Of a stretch of DNA of 64,000 bases, positions 1-9,913 are shown in pieces. The first letter of the stretch is position 1, and each line of letters starts with the position of its first letter. The position numbers and the translations under genes are program-made. Source of the stretch: Zhengella sedimenti (GTDB lineage Bacteria > Pseudomonadota > Alphaproteobacteria > Rhizobiales > Rhizobiaceae); NCBI RefSeq assembly GCF_046506625.1, contig NZ_JBKFFP010000004.1:124001-188000 (forward strand), written 5' to 3'. The notes beneath the pieces are model-generated. The model made no database searches and was not told the origin of the DNA. It saw only the letters and a list, made by a program, of their open reading frames with translations.

Positions 1-26
1 GTCGTGGCCTGGATGCAGGACAGGAC

Positions 27-1604
27 TCAGGCGAAGGACCAGCGCTCCATCCAGCGTTCGCCGTCCATGTCCCAGACGGACGAGAACTCGTCCCCGGTGA
101 CCACTTCGGGACCGGTTGCGAAGACCCAGTTGGCGAACATCGGGATGATGGCGCCGCCGTCCTCGTTCAGGATCACCTGCATCTCGTAATACATCTGGCG
201 GCGCTTTTCCTCGTCCAGTTCGGCGCGCGCCTTCACAAGCAGTTCGTTGAAGCGCGCATTGTCCCAGAACGTATCGTTCCAGGCGACGCCCGAGGCATAG
301 GCCGTGCTGAACATCGCATCCTCGACGGCGCGGCCGCTCCAGTAGACGGCGCTGAAGGGATGCTTCATCCAGACATCGGCCCAGTAGCCGTCATTGGGCA
401 TCCGGTTGACCTTGAGATTGATCCCGGCGGGCTTGGCGGAATTCTGGTAGAGGACCGCAGCATCCACGGCGCCCGCAAAGGCGGCCTCGGCTGCCGACAG
501 CGTCACGTCGAGGCTGTCGAGACCGGCCTGCTTCAGGTGGAATTTCGCCTTGTCGGGATCGTAGGCGGTTTGCGTCATCTCGTCGTTGAAATAGCGCTGG
601 CCGCGCCCGATGGGATGATCATTGCCGACCGATCCGTAACCGAACAGGATCTTCTCGACCAGTTCTTCCCGGTTGACGGCGTACTTCATGGCGCGGCGGA
701 CATGAACGTCGGTGAAGGGATCCTTGTTGGTGGACATGGCGAAGGTGTAGTGCTGGTTGCCCGCCACCGAATGGATCGTCAGCTTCGGATTGCGCTCCAG
801 CAGGCCGATCGTCTTGAGGTCCAGCCGGTCGGCAGCGTGGACGTCGCCGGAGATGAGCGCGGTCGTGCGGGCATTGACGTCTATGATCGACAGCAATTCG
901 ATCGCGTCGAAGAAGCCGCGGTCCTGGTTCCAGTCGTCCTTGTTGCGCTCGAAACTGGCCGAAACGCCGGGGTCGAAATTGGCGAGCCTGTAGGGTCCGC
1001 AGCCGATACCGGATTTCCAGTCCACGCCGCGGTCGTCGCCGGGCGGCAGGATGGCCAGGTGATAGTCGGCGAAGACGGCCGGGAAGTCGGCGCTGCCGGC
1101 ATCGAGCGTGAACACCACGTCGTCGCCGTCAACCTTGATGTCGGTGATAGCGCTCAGGAGCGGTTTCGCGGCGGAGGTGGACTTCTCGCCGCGATGGTAG
1201 TTGATCGAGGTGGCCACATCGTCGGGTGTCACGGTCTTGCCGTTGTGGAACGTCACGCCCTTGCGGATTCGGAAGCGCCAGGTCTTGGCGTCCGGGGAAG
1301 GCTCCCAGCTTTCCGCCACCTGCGGTTCGATGGAGCCGTCCCGGGCAAAGCCTGTCAGGAAGCCGTGCGTGCCGTAGGACAGCGCGGTCATGAAACCGTT
1401 CTCGTAGGTCGCCGGATCGAGCTTGTCGGTTGTCGCGCCATGCCCCTTGGCGACACGCAGCGTCCCGCCCTTTTTCGGCTCGGCCCGGACCAGCCCCGGC
1501 AAAAGGCTGGTTCCGGCCATCGCCATCCCGGCAACGGCTGCACTCGTTCCCAGGAACCGGCGGCGGTTCGGCAGCAGAAGTCCCGTGTTGTTTCGCTTGG
1601 TCAT
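27..1604 (-). CDS. ABC transporter substrate-binding protein, family 5 (peptide type), Tat-exported
   Basis: Periplasmic solute-binding protein of the DppA/OppA class (SBP_bac_5), 525 residues, full length for the family. The N-terminus has a twin-arginine motif (RRRFLG, about residues 14-19) followed by a hydrophobic stretch ending near LVRA, so it is probably exported folded through Tat. The body has family features such as VAESWEPSPD and the PGVTFHNGK-like segment (KGVTFHNGK). The start is supported by AAGGAGAGGAC directly upstream of the ATG. It is divergent from dppA. No permease genes lie beside it on this strand within the window, so it either feeds the neighbouring Dpp permease with another ligand or belongs to genes left of the window. 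Ligand unknown. Confidence 0.9.
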   Translation of the reverse strand: MTKRNNTGLLLPNRRRFLGTSAAVAGMAMAGTSLLPGLVRAEPKKGGTLRVAKGHGATTDKLDPATYENGFMTALSYGTHGFLTGFARDGSIEPQVAESWEPSPDAKTWRFRIRKGVTFHNGKTVTPDDVATSINYHRGEKSTSAAKPLLSAITDIKVDGDDVVFTLDAGSADFPAVFADYHLAILPPGDDRGVDWKSGIGCGPYRLANFDPGVSASFERNKDDWNQDRGFFDAIELLSIIDVNARTTALISGDVHAADRLDLKTIGLLERNPKLTIHSVAGNQHYTFAMSTNKDPFTDVHVRRAMKYAVNREELVEKILFGYGSVGNDHPIGRGQRYFNDEMTQTAYDPDKAKFHLKQAGLDSLDVTLSAAEAAFAGAVDAAVLYQNSAKPAGINLKVNRMPNDGYWADVWMKHPFSAVYWSGRAVEDAMFSTAYASGVAWNDTFWDNARFNELLVKARAELDEEKRRQMYYEMQVILNEDGGAIIPMFANWVFATGPEVVTGDEFSSVWDMDGERWMERWSFA

Positions 1605-2002
1605 GTCCTCTCCTTATCGTCTTTTCATTGGAAACCGGCACCGGCGGACGCCATGGCAGGGTTTGTCAGGAGGATAGGACAATGTTTCCGGAATGGCGAA
1701 TCCGGGGCCGCAATCCAGGTTTCCTGCCCGGATGCATGCCATGCAGCCCCCGGATTCCAGCCGGTCATCCAGGCGCTGTCGTGGCTGCCGGAGCTGCAGG
1801 CGGCCACTTCGCACATGCAGGGCAAGGCGGCGGCTTTGCGATACTTCCGCTCGGTCATCAGCAAGGTGATTGCTTTATCAGCGATAATAGGTTTCCCTGC
1901 GACTATCGTTGCGCGGTTTTCGTGCAACATGCCCGCATCTCAATGACGGGAAAGCCTGGCAATGGGCTACAACGAACATGAAACAGAGGAGCACTCGATC
2001 AC
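1605..2002. promoter_or_regulatory. Divergent intergenic region with two inverted repeats
   Basis: 398 bp between two divergent substrate-binding protein genes; no convincing small gene. A palindrome TTATC-AGC-GATAA lies at 1875-1887, and a longer inverted repeat (GTTGCGCG, loop GTTTT, CGTGCAAC, one G-T pair) at 1908-1928. Both lie within 130 bp of the dppA start, where a regulator or a leader hairpin would act. The left half of the region shows nothing I recognise apart from TGCAT-GCC-ATGCA at 1733-1745. Confidence 0.5.
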
Positions 2003-3592
2003 ATGAAACCGATGAAGACCTTGCTCGCCGCGACCATCCTTGCCGCGGGTTTTGCCACGGCGGCGTCCGCCAAGACGCTCGTCTACTGCTCTGAAGGCTC
2101 TCCGGAAGGTTTCGATCCGGCGCTGTACACCGCCGGAACGACGTTCGACGCCTCGTCCAAGCCGGTCTACAACCGTCTGGTCGAATTCAAGCGCGGAACG
2201 ACCGAAGTCGTGCCAGGCCTGGCGGAAAGCTGGGAAGTGTCCGACGACGGCATGGAATACACCTTCAAGATCCGGCCGGGTGTGAAGTTCCACACGACCG
2301 ATTTTTTCACGCCGTCGCGCGAACTCAACGCTGATGACGTGATCTTCTCCTTTGAGCGGCAGCTCAACAAGGACAATCCCTTCCACGCCTATGTCGAGGG
2401 CGCGAGCTGGGAATACTTTTCCTACATGTCCATGCCTGACCTGATCAAATCCATCGAGAAGGTGGACGACATGACGGTCAAGTTCGTGCTGAACCGCGCC
2501 GAGGCGCCGTTCATGGCGAACATGGCGATGGATTTCGCCTCCATCGTGTCGAAAGAGTACGCCGACAAGCTGCAGGACGGCGGCGCGCTTTCCGACCTGA
2601 ACCAGAAGCCGGTCGGCACCGGACCCTTCAGCTTCGTCGCTTATCAGCCCGACGCGGTCATCCGCTACAAGGCATTCCCCGACTACTGGAACGGCAAGCA
2701 GCCGATCGACGATCTCGTCTTCGCGATCACGACCGAAGCCTCCGTCCGCCAGCAGAAGCTGCTCGCCGGCGAGTGCCACGTCATGCCCTATCCGAACCCG
2801 GCCGACGTCCAGTCGCTCAAGGACAATCCGGACGTGACGGTCATGGAGCAGCAGGGCTTCAATGTCGGCTATCTGGCCTACAACACCCAGCAGGCGCCGT
2901 TCGACCGCGCGGAAGTCCGCCGCGCGCTGAACATGGCCATCAACAAGCAGGCGATCATGGATGCCGTCTTCCAGGGCTCCGGCTCGATTGCCAAGGCACC
3001 GCTTCCGCCGACCATCTGGGGCTACAACGACGGTCTCAAGGATGATCCCTACGATCCGGAAGCGGCGAAAAAGGCGCTCGAGGAAGCCGGGGTCTCAGAT
3101 CTCAGCCTCAAGATCTGGGCCATGCCGGTGCAGCGCCCCTACAATCCGAATGCCCGCCGCATGGCGGAGTTGATGCAGGAGGATTTCTCCAAGATCGGCG
3201 TCGATGTCGAGATCGTGTCCTATGAATGGGCCGAGTATCTGGAGCGTTCGAAGGCGACAGACCGCGACGGTGCGGTCCTGCTCGGCTGGACCGGCGACAA
3301 CGGCGATCCGGACAACTTCCTGGGCCTCCTGGGATGTGACGGCGTGGGCGGTGCCAACCGCGCGCAGTGGTGCAACGAAGAGTTCAACAAGATGCTCATC
3401 GAGGCCAAGTCCGGCACGCAGGAAGAACGCGCGGCGATCTACATGAAGATGCAGGAGCTCTTCAAGCAGGAAGCGCCGTGGGCCACGATCGCCCATTCGG
3501 TGGTGTTCATGCCGATGCGCTCCAACGTGACCGGCTACGTCATGGATCCGCTCGGCGGGCACTGGTTCGACGGCGTCGACATCGCCGAATAA
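2003..3592 (+). CDS. dppA: Dipeptide/heme ABC transporter substrate-binding protein DppA
   Basis: Periplasmic binding protein that delivers dipeptides (and, in several bacteria, heme or 5-aminolevulinate) to DppBCDF. It has a cleavable Sec signal of about 22 residues ending ASA before KTLVYCSEGSPEGF. Similarity to enterobacterial DppA runs the full length: YNRLVEFKRGTTEVVPGLAE, RELNADDVIFSFERQ, PNPADVQSLK, GYNDGLKDDPYDPE, MPVQRPYNPNARRMAEL and GWTGDNGDPDNF are all recognisable. At 529 residues it matches the family length. AGAGGAG lies about 12 nt before the ATG; a second ATG at 2012 is possible. It heads the dppABCDF operon and is separated from dppB by a strong hairpin. Confidence 0.95.
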   Translation: MKPMKTLLAATILAAGFATAASAKTLVYCSEGSPEGFDPALYTAGTTFDASSKPVYNRLVEFKRGTTEVVPGLAESWEVSDDGMEYTFKIRPGVKFHTTDFFTPSRELNADDVIFSFERQLNKDNPFHAYVEGASWEYFSYMSMPDLIKSIEKVDDMTVKFVLNRAEAPFMANMAMDFASIVSKEYADKLQDGGALSDLNQKPVGTGPFSFVAYQPDAVIRYKAFPDYWNGKQPIDDLVFAITTEASVRQQKLLAGECHVMPYPNPADVQSLKDNPDVTVMEQQGFNVGYLAYNTQQAPFDRAEVRRALNMAINKQAIMDAVFQGSGSIAKAPLPPTIWGYNDGLKDDPYDPEAAKKALEEAGVSDLSLKIWAMPVQRPYNPNARRMAELMQEDFSKIGVDVEIVSYEWAEYLERSKATDRDGAVLLGWTGDNGDPDNFLGLLGCDGVGGANRAQWCNEEFNKMLIEAKSGTQEERAAIYMKMQELFKQEAPWATIAHSVVFMPMRSNVTGYVMDPLGGHWFDGVDIAE

Positions 3593-3611
3593 ACCTTCGG
3601 ACCTGAACCTT

Positions 3612-3647
3612 CGGACAGCCGGGGCGCAAAACCGCCCCGGCTGTCCG
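3612..3647 (+). other. Perfect 15-bp intercistronic hairpin between dppA and dppB
   Basis: CGGACAGCCGGGGCG at 3612-3626 pairs without mismatch with 3633-3647 around the loop CAAAAC. No T-run follows, so it is unlikely to be a full intrinsic terminator. Such hairpins after the binding-protein gene of ABC operons commonly stabilise the upstream mRNA or give partial termination, so that the binding protein is made in excess. Confidence 0.75.
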
Positions 3648-3683
3648 GATCATTTCATGGCTCACGGGACGGCGTTCTGACCC

Positions 3684-4688
3684 ATGCTTCGTTTCTTCCT
3701 CTACCGTCTGGCCCTGCTGGTTCCGACATTTGTCGGCGTCTCCATCGTGGCCTTCGCCTTCATCCGCATGTTGCCGGGCGATCCCATCATGCTGCTGGCC
3801 GGCGAGCGGGGCATGTCGGAAGAGCGCTACCGCGAGCTTCAGCAGCTTTACGGCTTCGACCAGCCGATCATCGTCCAGTACTTCGACTATGTCGGTGACA
3901 TCCTGAGCGGCGATTTCGGCACGTCCATCGTCACCAAGCGGCCGGTTCTGGAAGAGTTCTTCACGCTGTTTCCCGCGACCATCGAACTGTCTCTGTGCGC
4001 CATCATCGTCGCCACGGCCATCGGCATTCCCGCCGGCGTGTTCGCCGCGGTCAAGCGCGGCTCGTGGTTCGACCAGTCGATCATGGGCGTCGCCCTCGTC
4101 GGCTATTCCATGCCGATCTTCTGGTGGGGCCTGCTGCTGATCATCTTCTTTTCCGGCGTGCTGCAATGGACCCCCGTCTCGGGCCGCATCTCGCTGCTCT
4201 ACTTCTTCCCGCCCGTCACCGGCTTCATGCTGATCGACAGCCTCCTTTCGGGACAGAAGGGCGCTTTCGCATCCGCGGTGAGCCATCTCATCCTGCCGAC
4301 CATCGTGCTCGCAACGATCCCGCTGGCCGTCATCGCCCGCCAGACGCGCTCCGCCATGCTGGAAGTGCTCGGCGAGGACTATGTGCGCACCGCCCGGTCC
4401 AAGGGATTGCCGCCAATGCGTGTCATCGGGCTGCACGCGCTGCGCAATGCGCTCATCCCTGTCGTCACCACCATCGGCCTCCAGGTCGGCGTGCTCCTTG
4501 CCGGCGCCATCCTTACCGAAACGATCTTCTCCTGGCCGGGAATCGGCAAGTGGATGGTCGATTCGGTGTTCAAGCGCGATTATTCGGTGGTGCAGGGCGG
4601 ACTGCTGCTGATCGCCGCCATCATCATGATCGTCAATCTGCTGGTCGATGTGCTCTACGGGCTCATCAATCCGCGCATCCGGCGCTAG
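3684..4688 (+). CDS. dppB: Dipeptide ABC transporter permease DppB
   Basis: First inner-membrane permease of the dipeptide transporter, 334 residues. The N-terminus (MLRFFLYRLALLVPTFVGVS) is the typical first membrane helix of DppB/OppB proteins, followed by about five more. The cytoplasmic EAA loop that contacts the ATPase lies around residues 230-255 (GEDYVRTARSKGLPPMRV). The C-terminus LLVDVLYGLINPRIRR is the standard family ending. It follows dppA after 91 bp holding a hairpin and lies 12 bp before dppC, so co-transcription is expected. Confidence 0.95.
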   Translation: MLRFFLYRLALLVPTFVGVSIVAFAFIRMLPGDPIMLLAGERGMSEERYRELQQLYGFDQPIIVQYFDYVGDILSGDFGTSIVTKRPVLEEFFTLFPATIELSLCAIIVATAIGIPAGVFAAVKRGSWFDQSIMGVALVGYSMPIFWWGLLLIIFFSGVLQWTPVSGRISLLYFFPPVTGFMLIDSLLSGQKGAFASAVSHLILPTIVLATIPLAVIARQTRSAMLEVLGEDYVRTARSKGLPPMRVIGLHALRNALIPVVTTIGLQVGVLLAGAILTETIFSWPGIGKWMVDSVFKRDYSVVQGGLLLIAAIIMIVNLLVDVLYGLINPRIRR

Positions 4689-4700
4689 GAGGACAGGCTC

Positions 4701-5621
4701 ATGGTCCATACCGAAGCCATGCAGGATACCCCTGCGACCGTGACCGCCGGCGCCATGCGGCGCGCCATGCTCAAGGAGTTCTGGTACTACTTTTCCCAGA
4801 ACAAGGGCGCGGTGATCGGCCTTTACGTCTTTACCATCATCGCCATCATCGCGATCTTCGCACCGGTCTTTGCGCCGCACAGCCCGTCGCTGCAGAACCG
4901 CGAGGCGCTGCTGATGCCTCCGTTCTGGCAGGATGGAGGACAACTGACCTATCTCCTGGGAACCGATGCGGTCGGCCGCGATGTCCTTTCCCGGCTGATC
5001 TACGGCGCGCGCTATTCACTGTTCATCGGCCTCGTTGTCGTGACACTGTCGGTCAGCGTGGGCGTCCTGATCGGCCTGATCGCGGGTTTCTTCCGCGGAT
5101 GGATCGACACGGCCATCATGCGCGTCATGGACGTCATCCTGGCTTTCCCCTCGCTGCTGCTGGCGCTCGTGCTCGTCGCCATTCTCGGTCCGGGCCTGAT
5201 GAATGCGATGATCGCCATTGCGCTGATCCTGCAACCTCATTTCGTGCGCCTTACCCGCGCCGCGGTGCTGTCGGAGCGCGAGCGCGAATATGTCGTCTCC
5301 GCGCGCGTGGCGGGCGCCTCGCGTCTGCGCCTCATGTTCGTGACCATCCTGCCCAACTGCCTCGCGCCGCTGATCGTCCAGGCAACGCTGTCCTTCTCCT
5401 CGGCCATCCTCGATGCCGCCGCGCTCGGCTTCCTCGGCATGGGGGCGCAACCGCCGACGCCGGAGTGGGGGACGATGCTCGCAGACGCGCGCGAGTTCAT
5501 CCTGCGCGCCTGGTGGGTCGTCACATTTCCCGGCCTTGCCATTCTCGTCACCGTGCTCGCCATCAATCTGATGGGCGACGGCCTGCGCGATGCGCTCGAC
5601 CCGAAACTCAAGCAGAGCTGA
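4701..5621 (+). CDS. dppC: Dipeptide ABC transporter permease DppC
   Basis: Second permease subunit, 306 residues. It carries the N-terminal OppC-type segment (FWYYFSQNKGAVIGLYVF) followed by GTDAVGRDVLSRLIYGAR, the signature opening of the BPD_transp_1 domain in this family. The EAA loop is near residues 190-215 (REREYVVSARVAGASRLRL). The C-terminus NLMGDGLRDALDPKLKQS is typical. GGAGGA-like sequence (aggaggacagg) precedes the ATG. dppD starts 4 bp after the stop. Confidence 0.95.
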   Translation: MVHTEAMQDTPATVTAGAMRRAMLKEFWYYFSQNKGAVIGLYVFTIIAIIAIFAPVFAPHSPSLQNREALLMPPFWQDGGQLTYLLGTDAVGRDVLSRLIYGARYSLFIGLVVVTLSVSVGVLIGLIAGFFRGWIDTAIMRVMDVILAFPSLLLALVLVAILGPGLMNAMIAIALILQPHFVRLTRAAVLSEREREYVVSARVAGASRLRLMFVTILPNCLAPLIVQATLSFSSAILDAAALGFLGMGAQPPTPEWGTMLADAREFILRAWWVVTFPGLAILVTVLAINLMGDGLRDALDPKLKQS

Positions 5622-5625
5622 CGCC

Positions 5626-6626
5626 ATGGCCCTTCTCGAGATCGAAAACCTGACCGTCACCTTCAAGACCTCATCCGGTCCGTTCAAGGCCGTCGACGGG
5701 GTGAGCCTGACCTGTGACAAGGGCGAGATCCTGTCGGTGGTCGGCGAATCGGGTTCCGGCAAGTCGGTTGCCATGCTTGCCCTGATGGGCCTGCTGCCCT
5801 GGACAGCGACGGTGACGGCGGACGCCATGCGCTTCGACGGCCGTGACATGCTGAAGCTTTCCGCGCGCGACCGGCGCAAGATCGTCGGGAAGGACATCTC
5901 GATGATCTTCCAGGAGCCGATGTCCAGCCTCAATCCGTGCTTCACGGTCGGCTTCCAGATCGGCGAGACGCTCCGGCTTCATCTCGGCATGGGCCGTGCC
6001 GAGCGGCGCGCCCGCTCCATCGAACTGCTCGAACTGGTCGGCATCCCGGCGCCGGAGGATCGCCTGTCGCAGTTTCCGCACCAGCTTTCCGGCGGCATGA
6101 GCCAGCGTGTGATGATCGCCATGGCGCTGGCCTGCAATCCCAAACTGCTGATCGCGGACGAACCGACGACGGCGCTCGACGTGACGATCCAGGCGCAGAT
6201 CCTCGATCTTCTGGTCCGTCTCCAGCGCGAGCAGGGCATGGGTCTCATCCTCATCACCCACGACATGGGCGTGGTGGCCGAAACCGCCGAGCGCGTGCAG
6301 GTGCAATATGCCGGGCAGAAGGTTGAAGAGCAGGACGTGAAAGGCCTGTTCGACGACCCGCATCATCCCTATACCGCTGCCCTGCTTTCGGCCCTGCCGG
6401 AGCGGGCCCTGCGCCGCGGACGGCTGCCCTCCATCCCCGGCGTGGTTCCGGGGCAGGGCGACCGGCCGCCCGGCTGCCTGTTCGAACCGCGCTGCGCGTT
6501 CGCCACCGAAGCGTGCCGGCGCGGTGCGAAACGGCAGGGCCGCGAACTCGGCCTGGCGCTGTGCAACTACCCGCTCGTCAAGGGCGTTCCGCAAGGCCAT
6601 CCGGACAAGACGGCGGAGGTGAAGGC

Positions 6627-6630
<4 letters not shown>
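5626..6630 (+). CDS. dppD: Dipeptide ABC transporter ATP-binding protein DppD
   Basis: Cytoplasmic ATPase of the dipeptide importer, 334 residues from the ATG at 5626. An upstream in-frame start would lie inside dppC and add a non-homologous tail. Walker A GESGSGKS is near residue 40, the ABC signature LSGGMSQRV near 154, and Walker B LLIADEPTTALD near 175. The C-terminal oligopeptide/dipeptide extension ends with the cysteine-containing motif PPGCLFEPRCAFA, which in related transporters binds an Fe-S cluster. It overlaps dppF by ATGA, indicating translational coupling. Confidence 0.95.
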
Positions 6631-7595
<965 letters not shown>

Positions 7596-7610
7596 CGCCG
7601 GCCGCGCGCA

Positions 7611-8081
7611 TCATTGCCCGGCCGGACCGGTGCGCAAGGGTGCCCGGCTCATCCCGTTGGCGTTCCCGGCCGCCTTCTTGAGAAGTGCCAGCAGGGACGC
7701 ACGCTCGTTCTCGTCGAGGCCGCAAAGGATGCGGTCCTGCACCTTGCCGACCACTGGCAAGACGGCCTCGAGCATGGCTTTTCCCGCAGGCGCCAGATGC
7801 AGCCGGCGCGCACGCCGGTCCTGCGGATTGACCGACCGGACCACGAGCCCCTTCTGGACAAGGCGGTCGACCACGCCGCCCAGGGTGACGCGGTCATGGG
7901 CGATGAGGCCGGCAAGCGTCGCCTGGTCGATGCCCGGATGGACTTCCAGCGCGTTGAGGGCGGCAAACTGGACGGGCGTGAGATCGAAGTCCATTGCGGC
8001 AAGATCCTCCAGGAAGATCGCGACGGAAATCTGGTGCAGGCGCCGGATCAGGAATCCCGGCATCTCCTGGAAATCCAACAT
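7611..8081 (-). CDS. MarR family transcriptional regulator
   Basis: Small DNA-binding regulator, 156 residues. The winged helix covers about residues 30-105, with recognition region DQATLAGLIAHDRVTLGGVVDRL and wing VVRSVNPQDRRARRLHL (the DxRD/R signature of MarR wings). It is divergent from the crotonase/amidohydrolase pair, the usual layout for a repressor of a ligand-induced catabolic unit. Its ligand is likely a substrate of those two enzymes, which I cannot identify. The C-terminal 15 residues look unstructured. Confidence 0.9.
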   Translation of the reverse strand: MLDFQEMPGFLIRRLHQISVAIFLEDLAAMDFDLTPVQFAALNALEVHPGIDQATLAGLIAHDRVTLGGVVDRLVQKGLVVRSVNPQDRRARRLHLAPAGKAMLEAVLPVVGKVQDRILCGLDENERASLLALLKKAAGNANGMSRAPLRTGPAGQ

Positions 8082-8171
8082 GCGCGCACATCCCTGCCTG
8101 ATCGCGAACCCGGTGCGCCTGACTATACGCCGGAAAGGGAAATCGCAAACGGCGTTGCCGCATATAGTTTA

Positions 8172-8200
8172 TTGACATAATAGTTTCGATTGGCAATCAT
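8172..8200 (+). promoter_or_regulatory. Candidate sigma-70 promoter of the crotonase gene, with repeats
   Basis: Consensus -35 TTGACA at 8172-8177 and AATCAT (4 of 6) at 8195-8200 are separated by 17 nt. The heptamer ATAGTTT occurs at 8164-8170 and again at 8180-8186, flanking the -35 box, and could be a binding site for the divergent MarR protein. This AT-rich patch stands out from the GC-rich surroundings. Confidence 0.55.
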
Positions 8201-8245
8201 TTGGGCAACAAGCGCCCGAAGGGTGCCGGAATGACGGGAGTTTCC

Positions 8246-9001
8246 ATGCTCGACATCGATATCCAGGGCGACATCGCGGTGCTCGCGATGAACCGTCCCG
8301 AGAAGCGCAACGCCATGTGTGACGAGCTGCTGGAGCGGATCGACGGGTTTTTCCGCAAGGTTCCCGATGGCGTCAAGGTGGCGGTCCTGTGTGGCCGCGG
8401 CGGGCATTTTTGTTCCGGCCTCGACCTCTCGGAACACGTCCAGCGCGATGCGGAAGGCACGATGCGCCATTCGCGCAACTGGCATGCGATCATGGACACG
8501 ATCCAGTTCGGCGGCCTGCCCGTGGTCTCCGCCATGACGGGCGCTGTCATCGGCGGCGGACTGGAACTGGCCACCGCCACCCATGTGCGCGTCGCCGAGC
8601 CTTCCGTCATCTTCCAGCTTCCCGAAGGCCGGCGCGGAATCTATGTCGGCGGCGGCGCATCGGTGCGCGTCAGCCGGATCATCGGGGCCGACCGCATGAC
8701 CGAGATGATGCTCACGGGCCGCAAGTACGATGCCGCCGAGGGCCTTGCGCTGGGTCTGACCCACTACAGCGTCGGGGAGGGCGAGGCCCTGCCGATGGCG
8801 ATGGACCTGGCGCGCAAGATCGCCGACAATGCGCCCCTGTCGAACTACGTCATGATCCAGGCGCTGGCGCGCATCGAGGACATGGACAAGGCCGGCGGCC
8901 TTTTTACCGAAAGCCTGTGCGCGGCGCTGACCCAGACCAGCCCGCATGCCGTCGAAGGCCTCCAGGCATTCCTGCAGAAGCGCGATCCGAGCTTCCGCTG
9001 A
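8246..9001 (+). CDS. Crotonase / enoyl-CoA hydratase family protein
   Basis: Crotonase-fold enzyme acting on acyl-CoA thioesters, 251 residues. The oxyanion-hole segments are present: GRGGHFCSGLDLSEHV, and GAVIGGGLELATATHV. The active-site region keeps PE (QLPEGRRGIYVGGG), matching one of the two hydratase glutamates; the second is not obvious, so it could be an isomerase or hydrolase of the family. I chose the ATG at 8246 because GGGAG lies 5 nt upstream and the protein then begins with the usual first strand (MLDIDIQGDIAVLAMNRP). Starts at 8231 (ATG) and 8201 (TTG) are also open. It is followed closely by an amidohydrolase. Confidence 0.88.
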   Translation: MLDIDIQGDIAVLAMNRPEKRNAMCDELLERIDGFFRKVPDGVKVAVLCGRGGHFCSGLDLSEHVQRDAEGTMRHSRNWHAIMDTIQFGGLPVVSAMTGAVIGGGLELATATHVRVAEPSVIFQLPEGRRGIYVGGGASVRVSRIIGADRMTEMMLTGRKYDAAEGLALGLTHYSVGEGEALPMAMDLARKIADNAPLSNYVMIQALARIEDMDKAGGLFTESLCAALTQTSPHAVEGLQAFLQKRDPSFR

Positions 9002-9040
9002 TCCGCTTTGACATTTCCATCCAGGGCAGGGAGGCCCGTC

Positions 9041-9913
9041 ATGGTCGACATCACCAAGGTCCGCGCAATCGACATTCATACCCATGCGGAGGAGCCCTGC
9101 GGCTGCCACCCCGATGACGGCTATGATGACCTGCAGGCGACGATGGCGAAATATTTCGGTGCGCCGTGGAGCCATCCCCCGACCATCGAGCAGACCGCGG
9201 CCCATTTCCGCGAGCAGAACATCGCGGCCGTGATCTTCCCCGTCGATGCCGAACGGGAGACGGGTTACCGGCGCTACAGGAACGAGGAAGTGGCAGAGAT
9301 CGCCGCGAAAAACGACGACATCCTCATCCCCTTTGCCTCGATCGACCCGTGGAAAGGCAAGATGGGCGTGCGTGAGGCGCGCCGCCTGATCGAGGATTTC
9401 GGCATCAAGGGCTTCAAGTTCCACCCCACCTTCCAGGGGTTCTATCCCAACGACCGCATGGCCTACGAGCTTTACGAGGTGATCGAGGAGGCCGGCTGCA
9501 TCGCGCTCTTTCACACCGGACAGACCGGTGTCGGTTCCGGCATGCCCGGCGGCAACGGCATGCGCCTGAAATACTCCAATCCCATGTATCTTGATGACGT
9601 GGCGGTGGATTTCCCCGGCATGAAGATCATCATGGCGCATCCCTCCTTCCCCTGGCAGGAAGAGGCATTGGCCGTCGCCCAGCACAAGCCCAACGTCTAT
9701 ATCGACCTGTCGGGCTGGAGCCCGAAATACTTCCCGCCCATCCTCGTGCGCTACTGCAACTCGATCCTGAAGAACAAGGTCCTGTTCGGGTCCGACTGGC
9801 CGATGATCACGCCGGAGCGTTGGCTTGCCGATTTCGAGAAGATCGACATCAAGGACGAGGTCAGGCCGAAGATCCTCAAGGAGAATGCCGGCAAGCTGCT
9901 CGGGCTTCTCTGA
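9041..9913 (+). CDS. Metal-dependent amidohydrolase family protein (COG2159/PF04909)
   Basis: TIM-barrel hydrolase or decarboxylase of the ACMSD/4-oxalomesaconate-hydratase/gamma-resorcylate-decarboxylase group, 290 residues. Metal ligands are visible: HxH at residues 13 and 15 (DIHTHAEEP), later histidines in FKFHPTFQ, ALFHTGQTG and IIMAHPSFPW, and the aspartate in LFGSDWPMI. The start at 9041 follows GGGAGG with good spacing. It is 39 bp downstream of the crotonase and probably in the same operon. The pair suggests a ring-cleavage or decarboxylation step with CoA-linked breakdown; the substrate cannot be read from sequence. Confidence 0.85.
   Translation: MVDITKVRAIDIHTHAEEPCGCHPDDGYDDLQATMAKYFGAPWSHPPTIEQTAAHFREQNIAAVIFPVDAERETGYRRYRNEEVAEIAAKNDDILIPFASIDPWKGKMGVREARRLIEDFGIKGFKFHPTFQGFYPNDRMAYELYEVIEEAGCIALFHTGQTGVGSGMPGGNGMRLKYSNPMYLDDVAVDFPGMKIIMAHPSFPWQEEALAVAQHKPNVYIDLSGWSPKYFPPILVRYCNSILKNKVLFGSDWPMITPERWLADFEKIDIKDEVRPKILKENAGKLLGLL

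Noticed and set aside
360..1946. Long plus-strand open frame opposite the first substrate-binding protein (and similar long antisense frames elsewhere)
   Set aside because: A GC-rich codon-bias shadow: it mirrors a well-supported gene and has no recognisable domain or ribosome site.
3995..5653. 552-residue plus-strand open frame across dppB and dppC
   Set aside because: Arg/His-rich shadow in another frame of two intact permease genes.
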